Of a DNA stretch of 18,947 bases, positions 7,246 to 13,762 are shown in pieces (positions within the stretch are counted from its first letter, which is position 1; the number at the start of each line of letters is the position of its first letter). The stretch covers positions 1 to 18,947 of the forward strand of contig MFCJ01000139.1 of assembly GCA_001775255.1 (NCBI GenBank). The letters are read 5' to 3'. The notes beneath the pieces are model-generated. The model made no database searches, was not told the origin of the DNA, and worked only from the letters and a program-made list of their open reading frames with translations. A program made the translations under genes and the position numbers. Source of the DNA: Candidatus Dadabacteria bacterium RIFCSPHIGHO2_12_FULL_53_21 (GTDB lineage Bacteria > Desulfobacterota_D > UBA1144 > Nemesobacterales > UBA2774).

Positions 7246-8247
7246 ATGGGCTCCGGAAGATTAAAGATTATATCGATCGCATTTCTGATACTCCTGATCC
7301 TGGGCGCTTCTGCGCTCTGGGGTGTTTATTACTATATCAATAATATTCCGACTGTTTCCGAAGACAGGGTCGTCGATGTACCGAAGGGCAAGGGCTTGAG
7401 GAATATATCGGCGTTACTCGTGGAAGAGGGAGTAGTCGGCAACCGCAGCCTCTTTATAATCTACGTTATAGGCAAGGGATGGCAGGATAGGCTTAAAGCC
7501 GGGGAGTATGGGTTTAAAAAGGGTGATACGATGGCGAAAGTAGCCCTCAAACTCTCGGCGGGGGACGTTATTGTCCACAAGGTCACTGTCCCCGAGGGAC
7601 TTACTGTCAGGGAGACCGCGGTGCTCCTCGGCAGGAACGGCGTGCTCGACCCGGACGAGTTCCTTGCCGCAACCCGGGACCCGAAAATACTGGATGGCCT
7701 GCCCGGGCGTTCTATAACGGGTATCGAAGGATACCTCTTTCCGGACACCTATTCCTATGCCAAAGGGGTAACGGCCGCTGAATTTGTCCGGATGATGCTC
7801 GGCAGGTTCAAAAATGTATATAGCTCTCTTGGCGGTTTGAAGAACAGGGTAAACCTTACTGACAACGAGATAATAACGCTCGCCTCTATGATTGAAAAGG
7901 AAACCGGAGCCCCTGCGGAGAGGCAGCTCGTTTCGGCTGTTTTCCATAACCGTTTGAAGCTCGGGATGAGGCTCGAGAGCGACCCGACCGTTATTTACGG
8001 ATTGGGGGAGGATTTCGGCGGGGACCTCACGAAAGGGGACTTGAATACGATGACTGAGTACAATACCTATCTGATAAGGGGGCTCCCGCCCGGACCTATA
8101 TCGAATCCGGGGAAGGAATCGATAATCGCGGCCTTGAACCCGGCCCCCGTGGACTATATCTACTTCGTCTCCCGCGGGGACGGCACGCACTATTTCTCGG
8201 AGAATTACAAAGACCACCAGAGGGCCGTATCCGAGTATCAGAGGTAA
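7246..8247 (+). CDS. mltG: endolytic peptidoglycan transglycosylase MltG (YceG)
   Basis: A 333-residue inner-membrane lytic transglycosylase that cuts nascent glycan strands and is thought to set their length. One N-terminal transmembrane helix lies at about 8-30, followed by a LysM-like region (about 40-105) and the YceG catalytic domain. The catalytic Glu is Glu217 in SMIEKETG, equivalent to E. coli Glu218. Other family signatures are EGYLFPDTY (161-169), VFHNRL (232-237), SDPTVIYG (245-252) and YNTYLIRGLPPGPISNPG (272-289). Length is typical. It is downstream of proB and converges on the VWA gene with only 4 bp between stop codons and no visible terminator. The start is chosen for the transmembrane segment; its Shine-Dalgarno is poor. 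Confidence 0.95.
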   Translation: MGSGRLKIISIAFLILLILGASALWGVYYYINNIPTVSEDRVVDVPKGKGLRNISALLVEEGVVGNRSLFIIYVIGKGWQDRLKAGEYGFKKGDTMAKVALKLSAGDVIVHKVTVPEGLTVRETAVLLGRNGVLDPDEFLAATRDPKILDGLPGRSITGIEGYLFPDTYSYAKGVTAAEFVRMMLGRFKNVYSSLGGLKNRVNLTDNEIITLASMIEKETGAPAERQLVSAVFHNRLKLGMRLESDPTVIYGLGEDFGGDLTKGDLNTMTEYNTYLIRGLPPGPISNPGKESIIAALNPAPVDYIYFVSRGDGTHYFSENYKDHQRAVSEYQR

Positions 8248-8251
8248 AAGC

Positions 8252-9232
8252 CTAGGCGAATACCTTGCCGAAAGGGTCGACCTGCGACTTGTCTTCATGT
8301 ACGGGGGCGAGCAGTTTTTTGTCTCTCCTCTCGATCCTGATGGTCCCGTCCTTTCTCCGCGTGGCTATGAACTGCGTCCCGCTCGTCTCGCCCGATATCT
8401 TCTGGAGTATGCGGGGGTAGTTCTTGGACCCGATGAAAATCGAGTGTATGCAGACGCCTAATTTTTTGGCCCTCGTCCTTTCGTCGAGCACGTCGCAGTC
8501 GCCCGACGTGGGGATACCGTCCGTGATGAAGAGTATGTGCTTGTTCCTGAGTCCCCGCCCCCTGAACTCAGTCAGAGCGTCCTTGAGCGAGTCTTCGTAA
8601 TTGGTGTTCCCGGAACATTCCGTCTTGGAGGCGAGCTCCAGCATCCACTGGTAGTCCCTCGTGAAGAATTTGGAGTTCCTCTTGTACTTGTACGAGCGGT
8701 GGTTGAATTCCACGTATCCGACCCTCATTTTTTTCGACCTGGCGAGCTCTACGACGCCCCTTACGACCGACGAGGACCATTCGCTGTATACGCCCATCAT
8801 CGAAGTGCTTACGTCCCTCAGGATAGCGATTTCCCCGCCCATCATCTCCTTTTCGCGCTTATGCACCCTCGGGAGCGTGGGTGTGGTGTATTCCGACCAG
8901 AGCATGACCTCGTAAGGATCGACGTCCTCGATCTCATCGAAATAGTTCATTCTCTTCCATTTCCTCGGCAACCCGCCGGGGTGAGGCGCGCGGAGCGCGA
9001 TACTCCTCTGGAAATTCCCTTCGAGGACCTTCATTATCACTTTTACGTTATCGGCCGATTCGAGATTCTTTTTGCCCCCTATCCAGTAATCCTCTTCGTC
9101 GCCGGGGTCGGGGGACTTGCTGGCGAATACTTTGGTGGTCTTCGGGGGCTGCTTTTCGTTCCTCTTGCCGCCGTCGTCCGAGAGCTGGCCCTCCGGGTCA
9201 GACGGAATGTTCATATCCTCGGGCGGAGCCAT
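8252..9232 (-). CDS. VWA-domain protein (CoxE/ViaA-like partner of MoxR)
   Basis: From ATG 9232 the product is 326 residues. An acidic, disordered-looking N-terminus (1-60) precedes a von Willebrand A domain with a full metal-ion-dependent adhesion site: D140-x-S142-x-S144, Thr210 (GNTNYED) and Asp238 (ITDG). In known systems (RavA-ViaA, MoxR-CoxE) such proteins work with a MoxR ATPase to mature or remodel protein complexes. AAGGAG six nt before ATG 9232 supports this start. Oddly, the frame stays open upstream to 9446, contains no ATG, GTG or TTG there, and keeps GC-rich third positions, so it appears to continue from the ATPase gene by a -1 shift. The domain is certain; the partner role is inferred from adjacency. 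Confidence 0.9.
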   Translation of the reverse strand: MAPPEDMNIPSDPEGQLSDDGGKRNEKQPPKTTKVFASKSPDPGDEEDYWIGGKKNLESADNVKVIMKVLEGNFQRSIALRAPHPGGLPRKWKRMNYFDEIEDVDPYEVMLWSEYTTPTLPRVHKREKEMMGGEIAILRDVSTSMMGVYSEWSSSVVRGVVELARSKKMRVGYVEFNHRSYKYKRNSKFFTRDYQWMLELASKTECSGNTNYEDSLKDALTEFRGRGLRNKHILFITDGIPTSGDCDVLDERTRAKKLGVCIHSIFIGSKNYPRILQKISGETSGTQFIATRRKDGTIRIERRDKKLLAPVHEDKSQVDPFGKVFA

Positions 9233-9446
9233 GGAGCTCTCCTTCTGGATGTTTTCCTTGAGTTCTTTTAAGGCCTGGAAGAAGGTCTTACGTGCTTCGG
9301 TGAGCTGGTCCTGGGACTCTTTTTTCCCCCGCTCGTCGGGGGAATCCTGCTTCTGCTCTTCGGGGGCGTCCTTGTCAAACTCTGAGGACGGCTGCGGCTC
9401 TAGCTCGCTCCCCCTGTCCCTGTCTTTTTTTTTTTGGACGTGAGAT
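9233..9446 (-). other. open, coding-like -1 extension of the VWA frame into moxR, with an A11 slippery run
   Basis: On the minus strand the VWA frame is open from 9446 to its ATG at 9232 without any ATG, GTG or TTG. From 9424 down it encodes a highly charged linker beginning DRDRGSELEPQPSS and ending in a helix-like KTFFQALKELKENIQ. Plus 9425-9435 is T11, read as A11 then G. In the ATPase frame it is AAA AAA AAA AAG, so A AAA AAG is in the zero-frame phase required for a -1 tandem slip, after which the next codon is GAC at 9424. GAGGA (plus 9446-9450) lies 15 nt upstream and could act as an internal stimulator. A slip gives a 703-residue MoxR-VWA fusion; without it the ATPase ends eight codons later at 9400. 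Confidence 0.6.
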
Positions 9447-10362
9447 CCTCAATAATCTGGTCGAGCTGGAGGAATACCTCTTCGGGGATCCTGAAAACGG
9501 TCATGTATTTAAGAGCGTTCAGGTCTTGAAGCGTGCAGGCGTCCCTCCCGTGGAGAAGCGCATGCGCCCTCATTATCTTGAGCGACTTCACGAAGAACGT
9601 CCTGTCGGATATGAGGGAATTCGTTTCATTGCATCCGTAGTCTTCTATGAGTGTCGCCACGAAATTCGCCAGCCCCTCCTGGACTTCGAGAGGTATGTCG
9701 AGTCTTCCGAGTTTCTTGTAGTATTCGTCGAACACCTCCCTGCTGACCCTTGCCGGCACCTGATATTCTAGCGGCCTGTGCGTGTAGAGCTTAATCACTT
9801 CCCTCGCCTGGTCCCATTTCTTGCCGTAGGACAGGCCCTGGGCGTTTATCTGGAGGACGAACCTGTCGAGGTTCGCCGGGTCGAGAGGCTCGTTATAATA
9901 TTCGTCTGCTGTCGGGTTGCTTGTCGCTATCGCCGTCAGAAGTGGTATTTCCTCGTCGAAGAATTTTCTTTCGTTTAGGATTCTCAGGAGCACGTTTAGC
10001 GATTCGCCCGGCGCCCTGGATATATCGTCCAGCAGGCAGATCTCGGCGGTCAGTATTCCGCCCTTCACGACCTTCTGTTTTATTACTTCGCCGGCGTCGG
10101 TGATTTCTTTGGATATGACGAGATCCCCGAGCAGTTCCGAGAGCCTGGTGTCCCTGTGAAGCTGGTAGAAGAAGAATTTAAGCTGTGCTGCACCGGATAT
10201 GATCTCGGCAAGCATGGTCTTCGCGGTTCCGGGCGGTCCTTCGACGTAAATGTGCTCCCTGGCTATGATACCCAGGAGGAGTGATATTTTAACCTCCTCG
10301 TGTCCTATAACCAGTTTATCCATTTCTTCTTTCAAAGCTATAAATGGATTCTGTGATGTCAT
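9400..10362 (-). CDS. MoxR-family AAA+ ATPase
   Basis: A 320-residue MoxR-type AAA+ ATPase. The P-loop GPPGTAKT is at 42-49, Walker B-like ICLLDDISRAP at 108-118, sensor 1 ATSNP at 146-150, the LDRF arginine-finger region at 165-168 and sensor 2 Arg254 in SDRTFF. MoxR proteins are cytoplasmic remodelling ATPases, usually paired with a VWA protein as here. The Walker B second acidic residue is Asp113 where Glu is usual. I place the start at ATG 10362 (GGAGG at plus 10375-10379, 12-nt spacing), not at the in-frame ATG 10413, because the promoter found here overlaps the longer N-terminus and would start transcription inside it. The C-terminal KKKKTGTGGAS tail is produced by the A11 run and may not be the only end. 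Confidence 0.9.
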   Translation of the reverse strand: MTSQNPFIALKEEMDKLVIGHEEVKISLLLGIIAREHIYVEGPPGTAKTMLAEIISGAAQLKFFFYQLHRDTRLSELLGDLVISKEITDAGEVIKQKVVKGGILTAEICLLDDISRAPGESLNVLLRILNERKFFDEEIPLLTAIATSNPTADEYYNEPLDPANLDRFVLQINAQGLSYGKKWDQAREVIKLYTHRPLEYQVPARVSREVFDEYYKKLGRLDIPLEVQEGLANFVATLIEDYGCNETNSLISDRTFFVKSLKIMRAHALLHGRDACTLQDLNALKYMTVFRIPEEVFLQLDQIIEDLTSKKKKTGTGGAS

Positions 10363-10404
10363 TATAAGGTATTGCCTCCGTAGAAGTCCTTGAGCTATGG
10401 GATA

Positions 10405-10433
10405 ATTGTACATAAGGGGCTTTTTTTTTGCAA
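10405..10433 (-). promoter_or_regulatory. promoter of the MoxR-VWA operon
   Basis: On the minus strand TTGCAA (plus 10428-10433) and TACAAT (plus 10405-10410) are 17 bp apart; the spacer includes an A-rich run. Transcription would begin near 10398, 36 nt before ATG 10362 and downstream of the alternative ATG at 10413. Confidence 0.5.
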
Positions 10434-10562
10434 TAATCGCCGATTACTCCCCGCGGGTGCGCTTTATCCAAGAAGTTTATCCTGATGCTGTTTCCGGCCG
10501 TTTCAATAATCCGAGAAATGTGATAGGTTAGTAGCCTTAAAATCTGAACCCGGGAAACATAC

Positions 10563-11915
10563 ATGCAGGAAACAATCACATCGTTCCTTTCCGAGGTAAG
10601 CGGCATAGTCTGGGGTGTTCCTCTGATAGTGCTGCTCCTGGGGACCGGTATCTACCTGACAATCATATTAAGAGGGCTCCAGTTCCGCACTCTCATCCCA
10701 TCCCTTTATCTCGCGTTTGTAAAGAGACACGAGGAAGGGGAAGGGGATATCTCGCATTTCCAGGCCCTCATGACGGCGCTTTCAGCGACCGTGGGGGTGG
10801 GCAACATCGCCGGTGTCGCGACCGCGATCGCCGTGGGCGGCCCGGGGGCGATGTTCTGGATGTGGGTGACCGGGCTCTTGGGAATGGCCACGAAATATTC
10901 CGAGGCCGTCCTCGCCGTCAAATACAGGGAAGTCGACAAGTTCGGAACGATGAGCGGCGGCCCTATGTACTACATATCGAAAGGGCTCGGGCTCAGGTGG
11001 CTCGGCATGCTGTTCGCCATATTCGCGTCGATCGCGGCTTTCGGCATCGGGAACATGGTGCAGTCGAACTCTGTGGCTGACGCGATGCAGACTGCATTCG
11101 GCGTTCCCCCGTGGATATCGGGTCTCGTCATGTGTGTCGGCACCGGGCTCGTAATCGTTGGCGGAATCCAGAGCATTGCGAAGGCGACAAGCGCGATAGT
11201 GCCTTTCATGCTGATATTTTACGTGATCGGTTCTTCGATAATCCTTTACGTTTACAGAGAGAACATACCCCACGCTTTCTACCTGATCTTTTCCCACGCA
11301 TTTTCCCCCGCGGCCGCGGCTGGGGGGTTCATAGGCTCGACGATCAGTCAGACCGTCAGGATAGGGGTCGCAAGGGGCATCTTTTCAAACGAATCGGGTC
11401 TGGGGAGCTCGCCTATTGCCGCGGCGGCCGCGAAGACCCAGAACCCCGTCGGTCAGGCTCTGGTGTCCATGACCCAGACCTTTATCGATACAATAATTAT
11501 CTGCACCTTTACCGGAGTCGTGATAATCTCGAGCGGCTTCTGGATGAGCGGTGAAACCGGCGCTACGCTCACGGCGCTCGCATTTGAGAGCAGGCTCCCC
11601 GCGGGGGCAGGAGCTGCCATCCTCGGAATCAGCCTCGCCTTCTTCGCATACTCCACCCTCCTCGGCTGGTGTTACTACGGCGAGAAGGCAATAGAATATA
11701 TTTTTAAGGAGAGGGCGGTAAAACCCTACAGGCTCGTATTCACGGTGGCCGTGCTCGTGGGCGCCGTGGTGAAGCTCGAGCTCGTATGGACTTTCGCCGA
11801 CGTAATGAACGGGCTCATGGCGTTCCCTAATCTCGTGGGACTCCTGGGGTTGTCGAGGGTCGTAGTCGACGAGACTAAAAAATACCTCGACCACGAGATT
11901 GCCCGCGCAAGGTAG
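10563..11915 (+). CDS. AGCS-family sodium:alanine/glycine symporter
   Basis: A 450-residue polytopic inner-membrane protein of the alanine-or-glycine:cation symporter family (AlsT/DagA/AgcS type), importing small neutral amino acids with Na+. Family signatures include ATVGVGNIAGVATAIAVGGPGAMFWMW (starting near residue 75), GMATKYSE, SGGPMYYI, ARGIFSNESGLGS in the second half and the FAYSTLLGWCYYGEKA segment late in the protein. About ten to eleven hydrophobic helices can be read. Length is normal. The ribosome-binding site is weak (GGGAAACATAC before the ATG). It is divergent from the MoxR operon, and a candidate terminator follows at 11938-11970, so it is probably monocistronic. The exact substrate cannot be decided from sequence. 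Confidence 0.93.
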   Translation: MQETITSFLSEVSGIVWGVPLIVLLLGTGIYLTIILRGLQFRTLIPSLYLAFVKRHEEGEGDISHFQALMTALSATVGVGNIAGVATAIAVGGPGAMFWMWVTGLLGMATKYSEAVLAVKYREVDKFGTMSGGPMYYISKGLGLRWLGMLFAIFASIAAFGIGNMVQSNSVADAMQTAFGVPPWISGLVMCVGTGLVIVGGIQSIAKATSAIVPFMLIFYVIGSSIILYVYRENIPHAFYLIFSHAFSPAAAAGGFIGSTISQTVRIGVARGIFSNESGLGSSPIAAAAAKTQNPVGQALVSMTQTFIDTIIICTFTGVVIISSGFWMSGETGATLTALAFESRLPAGAGAAILGISLAFFAYSTLLGWCYYGEKAIEYIFKERAVKPYRLVFTVAVLVGAVVKLELVWTFADVMNGLMAFPNLVGLLGLSRVVVDETKKYLDHEIARAR

Positions 11916-11937
11916 AACCTTCGACACGATACACCTG

Positions 11938-11970
11938 CCGGGTTCTATATGCTGCGGAACTCCCGGTTTT
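11938..11970 (+). terminator. candidate intrinsic terminator after the symporter gene
   Basis: CCGGGTTC (11938-11945) can pair with GAA-CT-CCCGG (11957-11966), giving an eight-pair stem with a two-base bulge and an 11-nt loop, followed by TTTT at 11967-11970. It starts 22 bp after the symporter stop. Confidence 0.5.
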
Positions 11971-12027
11971 ATAAGGCATCATTTTAATACTCAAGATATT
12001 TGGCTAAAATATAACATTCGGAATAAT

Positions 12028-12459
12028 ATGAAAGCGTTACTTTTCGGGCTCTTAATAACAGGAACAGCGGTTTTTCTCGCGGCATCGGGGGCGGACGCAG
12101 TCGTATGGCAGCCTATAGGGTTCGGGACGATGGGCGACTCGACCAGGTTCAGGGTATTCGTCGACACGGAAACCATACAGAGTTTCGGAGGAAAGGTCAG
12201 GTTCTGGCAGGGGCATGTGTTCTATGAAGAGCAGTCTCTGCCCTCGGGCGCCGCGTTCGTCCGGGTTTCTATATCGCGTGTAGTAGACTGCGATGAAAGG
12301 GCCGATACAAACCTGGAAGCCATATTCTACGGGCCGGGAGGGGATATCGTCGACAAATACGGGACCCGGGGCGCGATGCAGTTCAGTCCCGTCAAACCGG
12401 ATACATTAAGCGAAGCGGTTTTAAATTATGTCTGTGACTACGTAAGAAAGAAGGGTTAG
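12028..12459 (+). CDS. exported protein, surface-adhesin E-like
   Basis: A 143-residue protein. Residues 1-24 form a clear Sec signal peptide (MKALL, hydrophobic core, cleavage near GADA). The mature part follows the layout I associate with the surface-adhesin E (Adhesin_E) family: an early Trp (VVWQPIG), VFVDTETIQ, an FW pair (59-60), VVDCDER with Cys88, an IFYGPGG turn and a late Cys (136) that probably bonds Cys88. It would act in the periplasm or on the envelope; function is unknown. The frame is open further upstream to 11899, but the signal peptide fixes the ATG at 12028. The next gene encodes a homologous lipoprotein, and its Shine-Dalgarno overlaps this stop codon. Confidence 0.75.
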   Translation: MKALLFGLLITGTAVFLAASGADAVVWQPIGFGTMGDSTRFRVFVDTETIQSFGGKVRFWQGHVFYEEQSLPSGAAFVRVSISRVVDCDERADTNLEAIFYGPGGDIVDKYGTRGAMQFSPVKPDTLSEAVLNYVCDYVRKKG

Positions 12460-12468
12460 GAGCGATTA

Positions 12469-12903
12469 ATGGCCAAAAGGTCCGGATTATTTTTTTTGAT
12501 GCTTTTTTCGGTGTTCACAGTGCTTGTTTCCTGCCGGGGCGAAAAAACCGATAAAGACAGATGGAAATACGTCAGTGTCATCGGCGACGAAAAGGGCAGA
12601 AAGGTAACTGTGTATCTGGATACGGCTAATATAGAGATTGACGGTAATAAAAGGAAATTCTGGATCAGATATGTAGCCTCTAAAGCGGGGGAAGGTGATA
12701 ACCGGGATGAATATATACGCCAGACCGGTTATTGGGAGATCGACTGCTATGACAGGTCGCTCTACAGGCTCGCGGAGGAATATTTCAGTCCCGGCGGGAA
12801 GCTCCTGGGCAGGTCCGAAAAGCGGGTGCGTGAGGAATACAGCTCGTATTCGTCTCTCGGGGCTAAAATGTCGGACATAGCCTGCCGATATGCGGGGAAA
12901 TAG
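12469..12903 (+). CDS. lipoprotein, surface-adhesin E-like
   Basis: A 144-residue protein with a lipoprotein signal: MAKRSG, hydrophobic 7-19, lipobox LVSC with Cys22 as the lipidated residue. The mature part repeats the pattern of the preceding protein: WKYV (32-35), VYLDTANIEIDG (48-59), FW (64-65), WEIDCYDRS with Cys93, EEYFSPGGK and a late Cys139. The two are tandem paralogues with different anchoring: one soluble and exported, one lipid-anchored. AGGAGCG ahead of ATG 12469 overlaps the stop of the previous gene, indicating a single operon. The Adhesin_E assignment is from remembered family pattern and not from a search; the biochemical role is unknown. Confidence 0.75.
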   Translation: MAKRSGLFFLMLFSVFTVLVSCRGEKTDKDRWKYVSVIGDEKGRKVTVYLDTANIEIDGNKRKFWIRYVASKAGEGDNRDEYIRQTGYWEIDCYDRSLYRLAEEYFSPGGKLLGRSEKRVREEYSSYSSLGAKMSDIACRYAGK

Positions 12904-12988
12904 CAAGTTAGAGACGATGTGTCATCTTAATTCATCGGATTCGTTACAGTTTATCCCTAATTACCCATAATAATCTGAAATTACAGTG

Positions 12989-13219
12989 TCAATGCTTCAC
13001 GTCGCTCGGCAGGAGCACCATTTCCCATATCGAGATCATTATTTCCTCTTTTTCCGTCAGTTCCGGCTTCTTTCCCGTCATCATCTCCTTTGCGTACCTA
13101 TTGGCGAACTCGTTCAGGTCGCTTATGCTGAGCTCAAGCTCTTCCGGGTTATCGTGAAACATGACGCGGAATCCGGTCTCTGTCTGTGTCGCTGTGAATT
13201 CGTTTAGTTCCCTGTTCAT
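12989..13219 (-). CDS. hypothetical protein, 76 aa
   Basis: An acidic, mostly helical small protein on the minus strand with no signal peptide or membrane segment. GGAG sits 8 nt before ATG 13219 (GGAGATAAAAAAATG), which makes translation credible. The sequence has a beta-like first half (FTATQTETGFRVMFHDN) and a helical middle (SISDLNEFANRYAKEMM), ending in a hydrophobic IMISIWEMVLLP segment. No cysteines or recognisable motif. It stands alone between the adhesin-like operon and the 92-aa gene. A possible -10 (TATATT, plus 13263-13268) is flanked by a 7-bp inverted repeat, suggesting regulated expression. Family not recognised. Confidence 0.65.
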   Translation of the reverse strand: MNRELNEFTATQTETGFRVMFHDNPEELELSISDLNEFANRYAKEMMTGKKPELTEKEEIMISIWEMVLLPSDVKH

Positions 13220-13245
13220 TTTTTTATCTCCAATTTTTATCTCTG

Positions 13246-13279
13246 AAACCTGCTTTAATCAAAATATAGTCACAGGTTT
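13246..13279. promoter_or_regulatory. inverted repeat around the putative -10 of the 76-aa gene
   Basis: AAACCTG (13246-13252) and CAGGTTT (13273-13279) form a perfect 7-bp dyad with 20 nt between. The minus-strand TATATT lies inside the dyad, about 44-49 nt before the 76-aa gene. The centre-to-centre distance of 27 bp is long for a simple dimer site, so it could instead be a transcript hairpin. Confidence 0.35.
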
Positions 13280-13405
13280 GTTGTTTTAAAGGGGCGAATT
13301 TCAAGATTCTGTCCGACGCTTCGTCTTTCTGCGAATTGCTCTTCGGCATGCCGGTCTAATCGACTGATATCAGGCGAGTTTTATTCTGACTTTTCGGTTC
13401 GTTGC

Positions 13406-13424
13406 GAGGAGGTCGCATCTCCTC
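13406..13424. other. hairpin GAGGAG-7-CTCCTC upstream of the 92-aa gene
   Basis: GAGGAG (13406-13411) and CTCCTC (13419-13424) form a six-pair stem with a 7-nt loop, about 49 nt before the 92-aa gene. No T tract follows on either strand, so it is not a standard terminator. If transcribed, the stem holds a Shine-Dalgarno-like GGAGG, but the real site of the gene (GGGAGGAG) is separate and downstream. Confidence 0.35.
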
Positions 13425-13472
13425 CGCTGCCGGAATAATGTAAAATTAATAATAACAGATTCGGGAGGAGAA

Positions 13473-13751
13473 ATGGGCGGCCATTACTTCGAGGGAGAAA
13501 AGGCGCTTGAGCGTCTGGGAGACCTGACCGAGCTTATCTGCAGGATTGCCGAGGGCGGCGGTATCGGTCATGAGGACGAGACGCTCCTCGAAGAGCTCCT
13601 CCGGGATATGGGCTCTGCCTTGAGGGAGAGGGACGTCCCGAGGGCGAAGAAGCTCGTGACGAGGATGCTCTCGGATGTGCTCGGATACGATCAGGTCCGC
13701 GCCAGATTCGTAATGCAGAACCACCTGAATAAAAACGCCGGATGGGATTAA
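13473..13751 (+). CDS. hypothetical protein, 92 aa
   Basis: A soluble, helix-rich protein with many charged residues: heptad-like leucines in ALERLGDLTELICRIAE (11-27), TLLEELLRDMGSAL (37-50) and KKLVTRMLSDVLG (59-71), then an N/H-rich end. The Shine-Dalgarno GGGAGGAG directly precedes ATG 13473. No signal peptide and one Cys. It may be a small helical bundle or an adaptor, but I recognise no family. It converges on the HAD phosphatase gene with 11 bp between the stop codons. Confidence 0.65.
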   Translation: MGGHYFEGEKALERLGDLTELICRIAEGGGIGHEDETLLEELLRDMGSALRERDVPRAKKLVTRMLSDVLGYDQVRARFVMQNHLNKNAGWD

Positions 13752-13762
13752 CGCACTTCCCT

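Noticed and set aside
6229..8298. Long minus-strand open frames opposite proB (321 codons) and mltG (294 codons)
   Set aside because: Both are shadows of clear plus-strand genes with family motifs throughout; their translations are low-complexity and lack any domain pattern.
10381..10430. T9 run at 10421-10429 with a preceding imperfect stem, like a plus-strand terminator
   Set aside because: No plus-strand gene lies upstream within 2 kb to terminate; the run is better explained as part of the MoxR promoter spacer read on the other strand.
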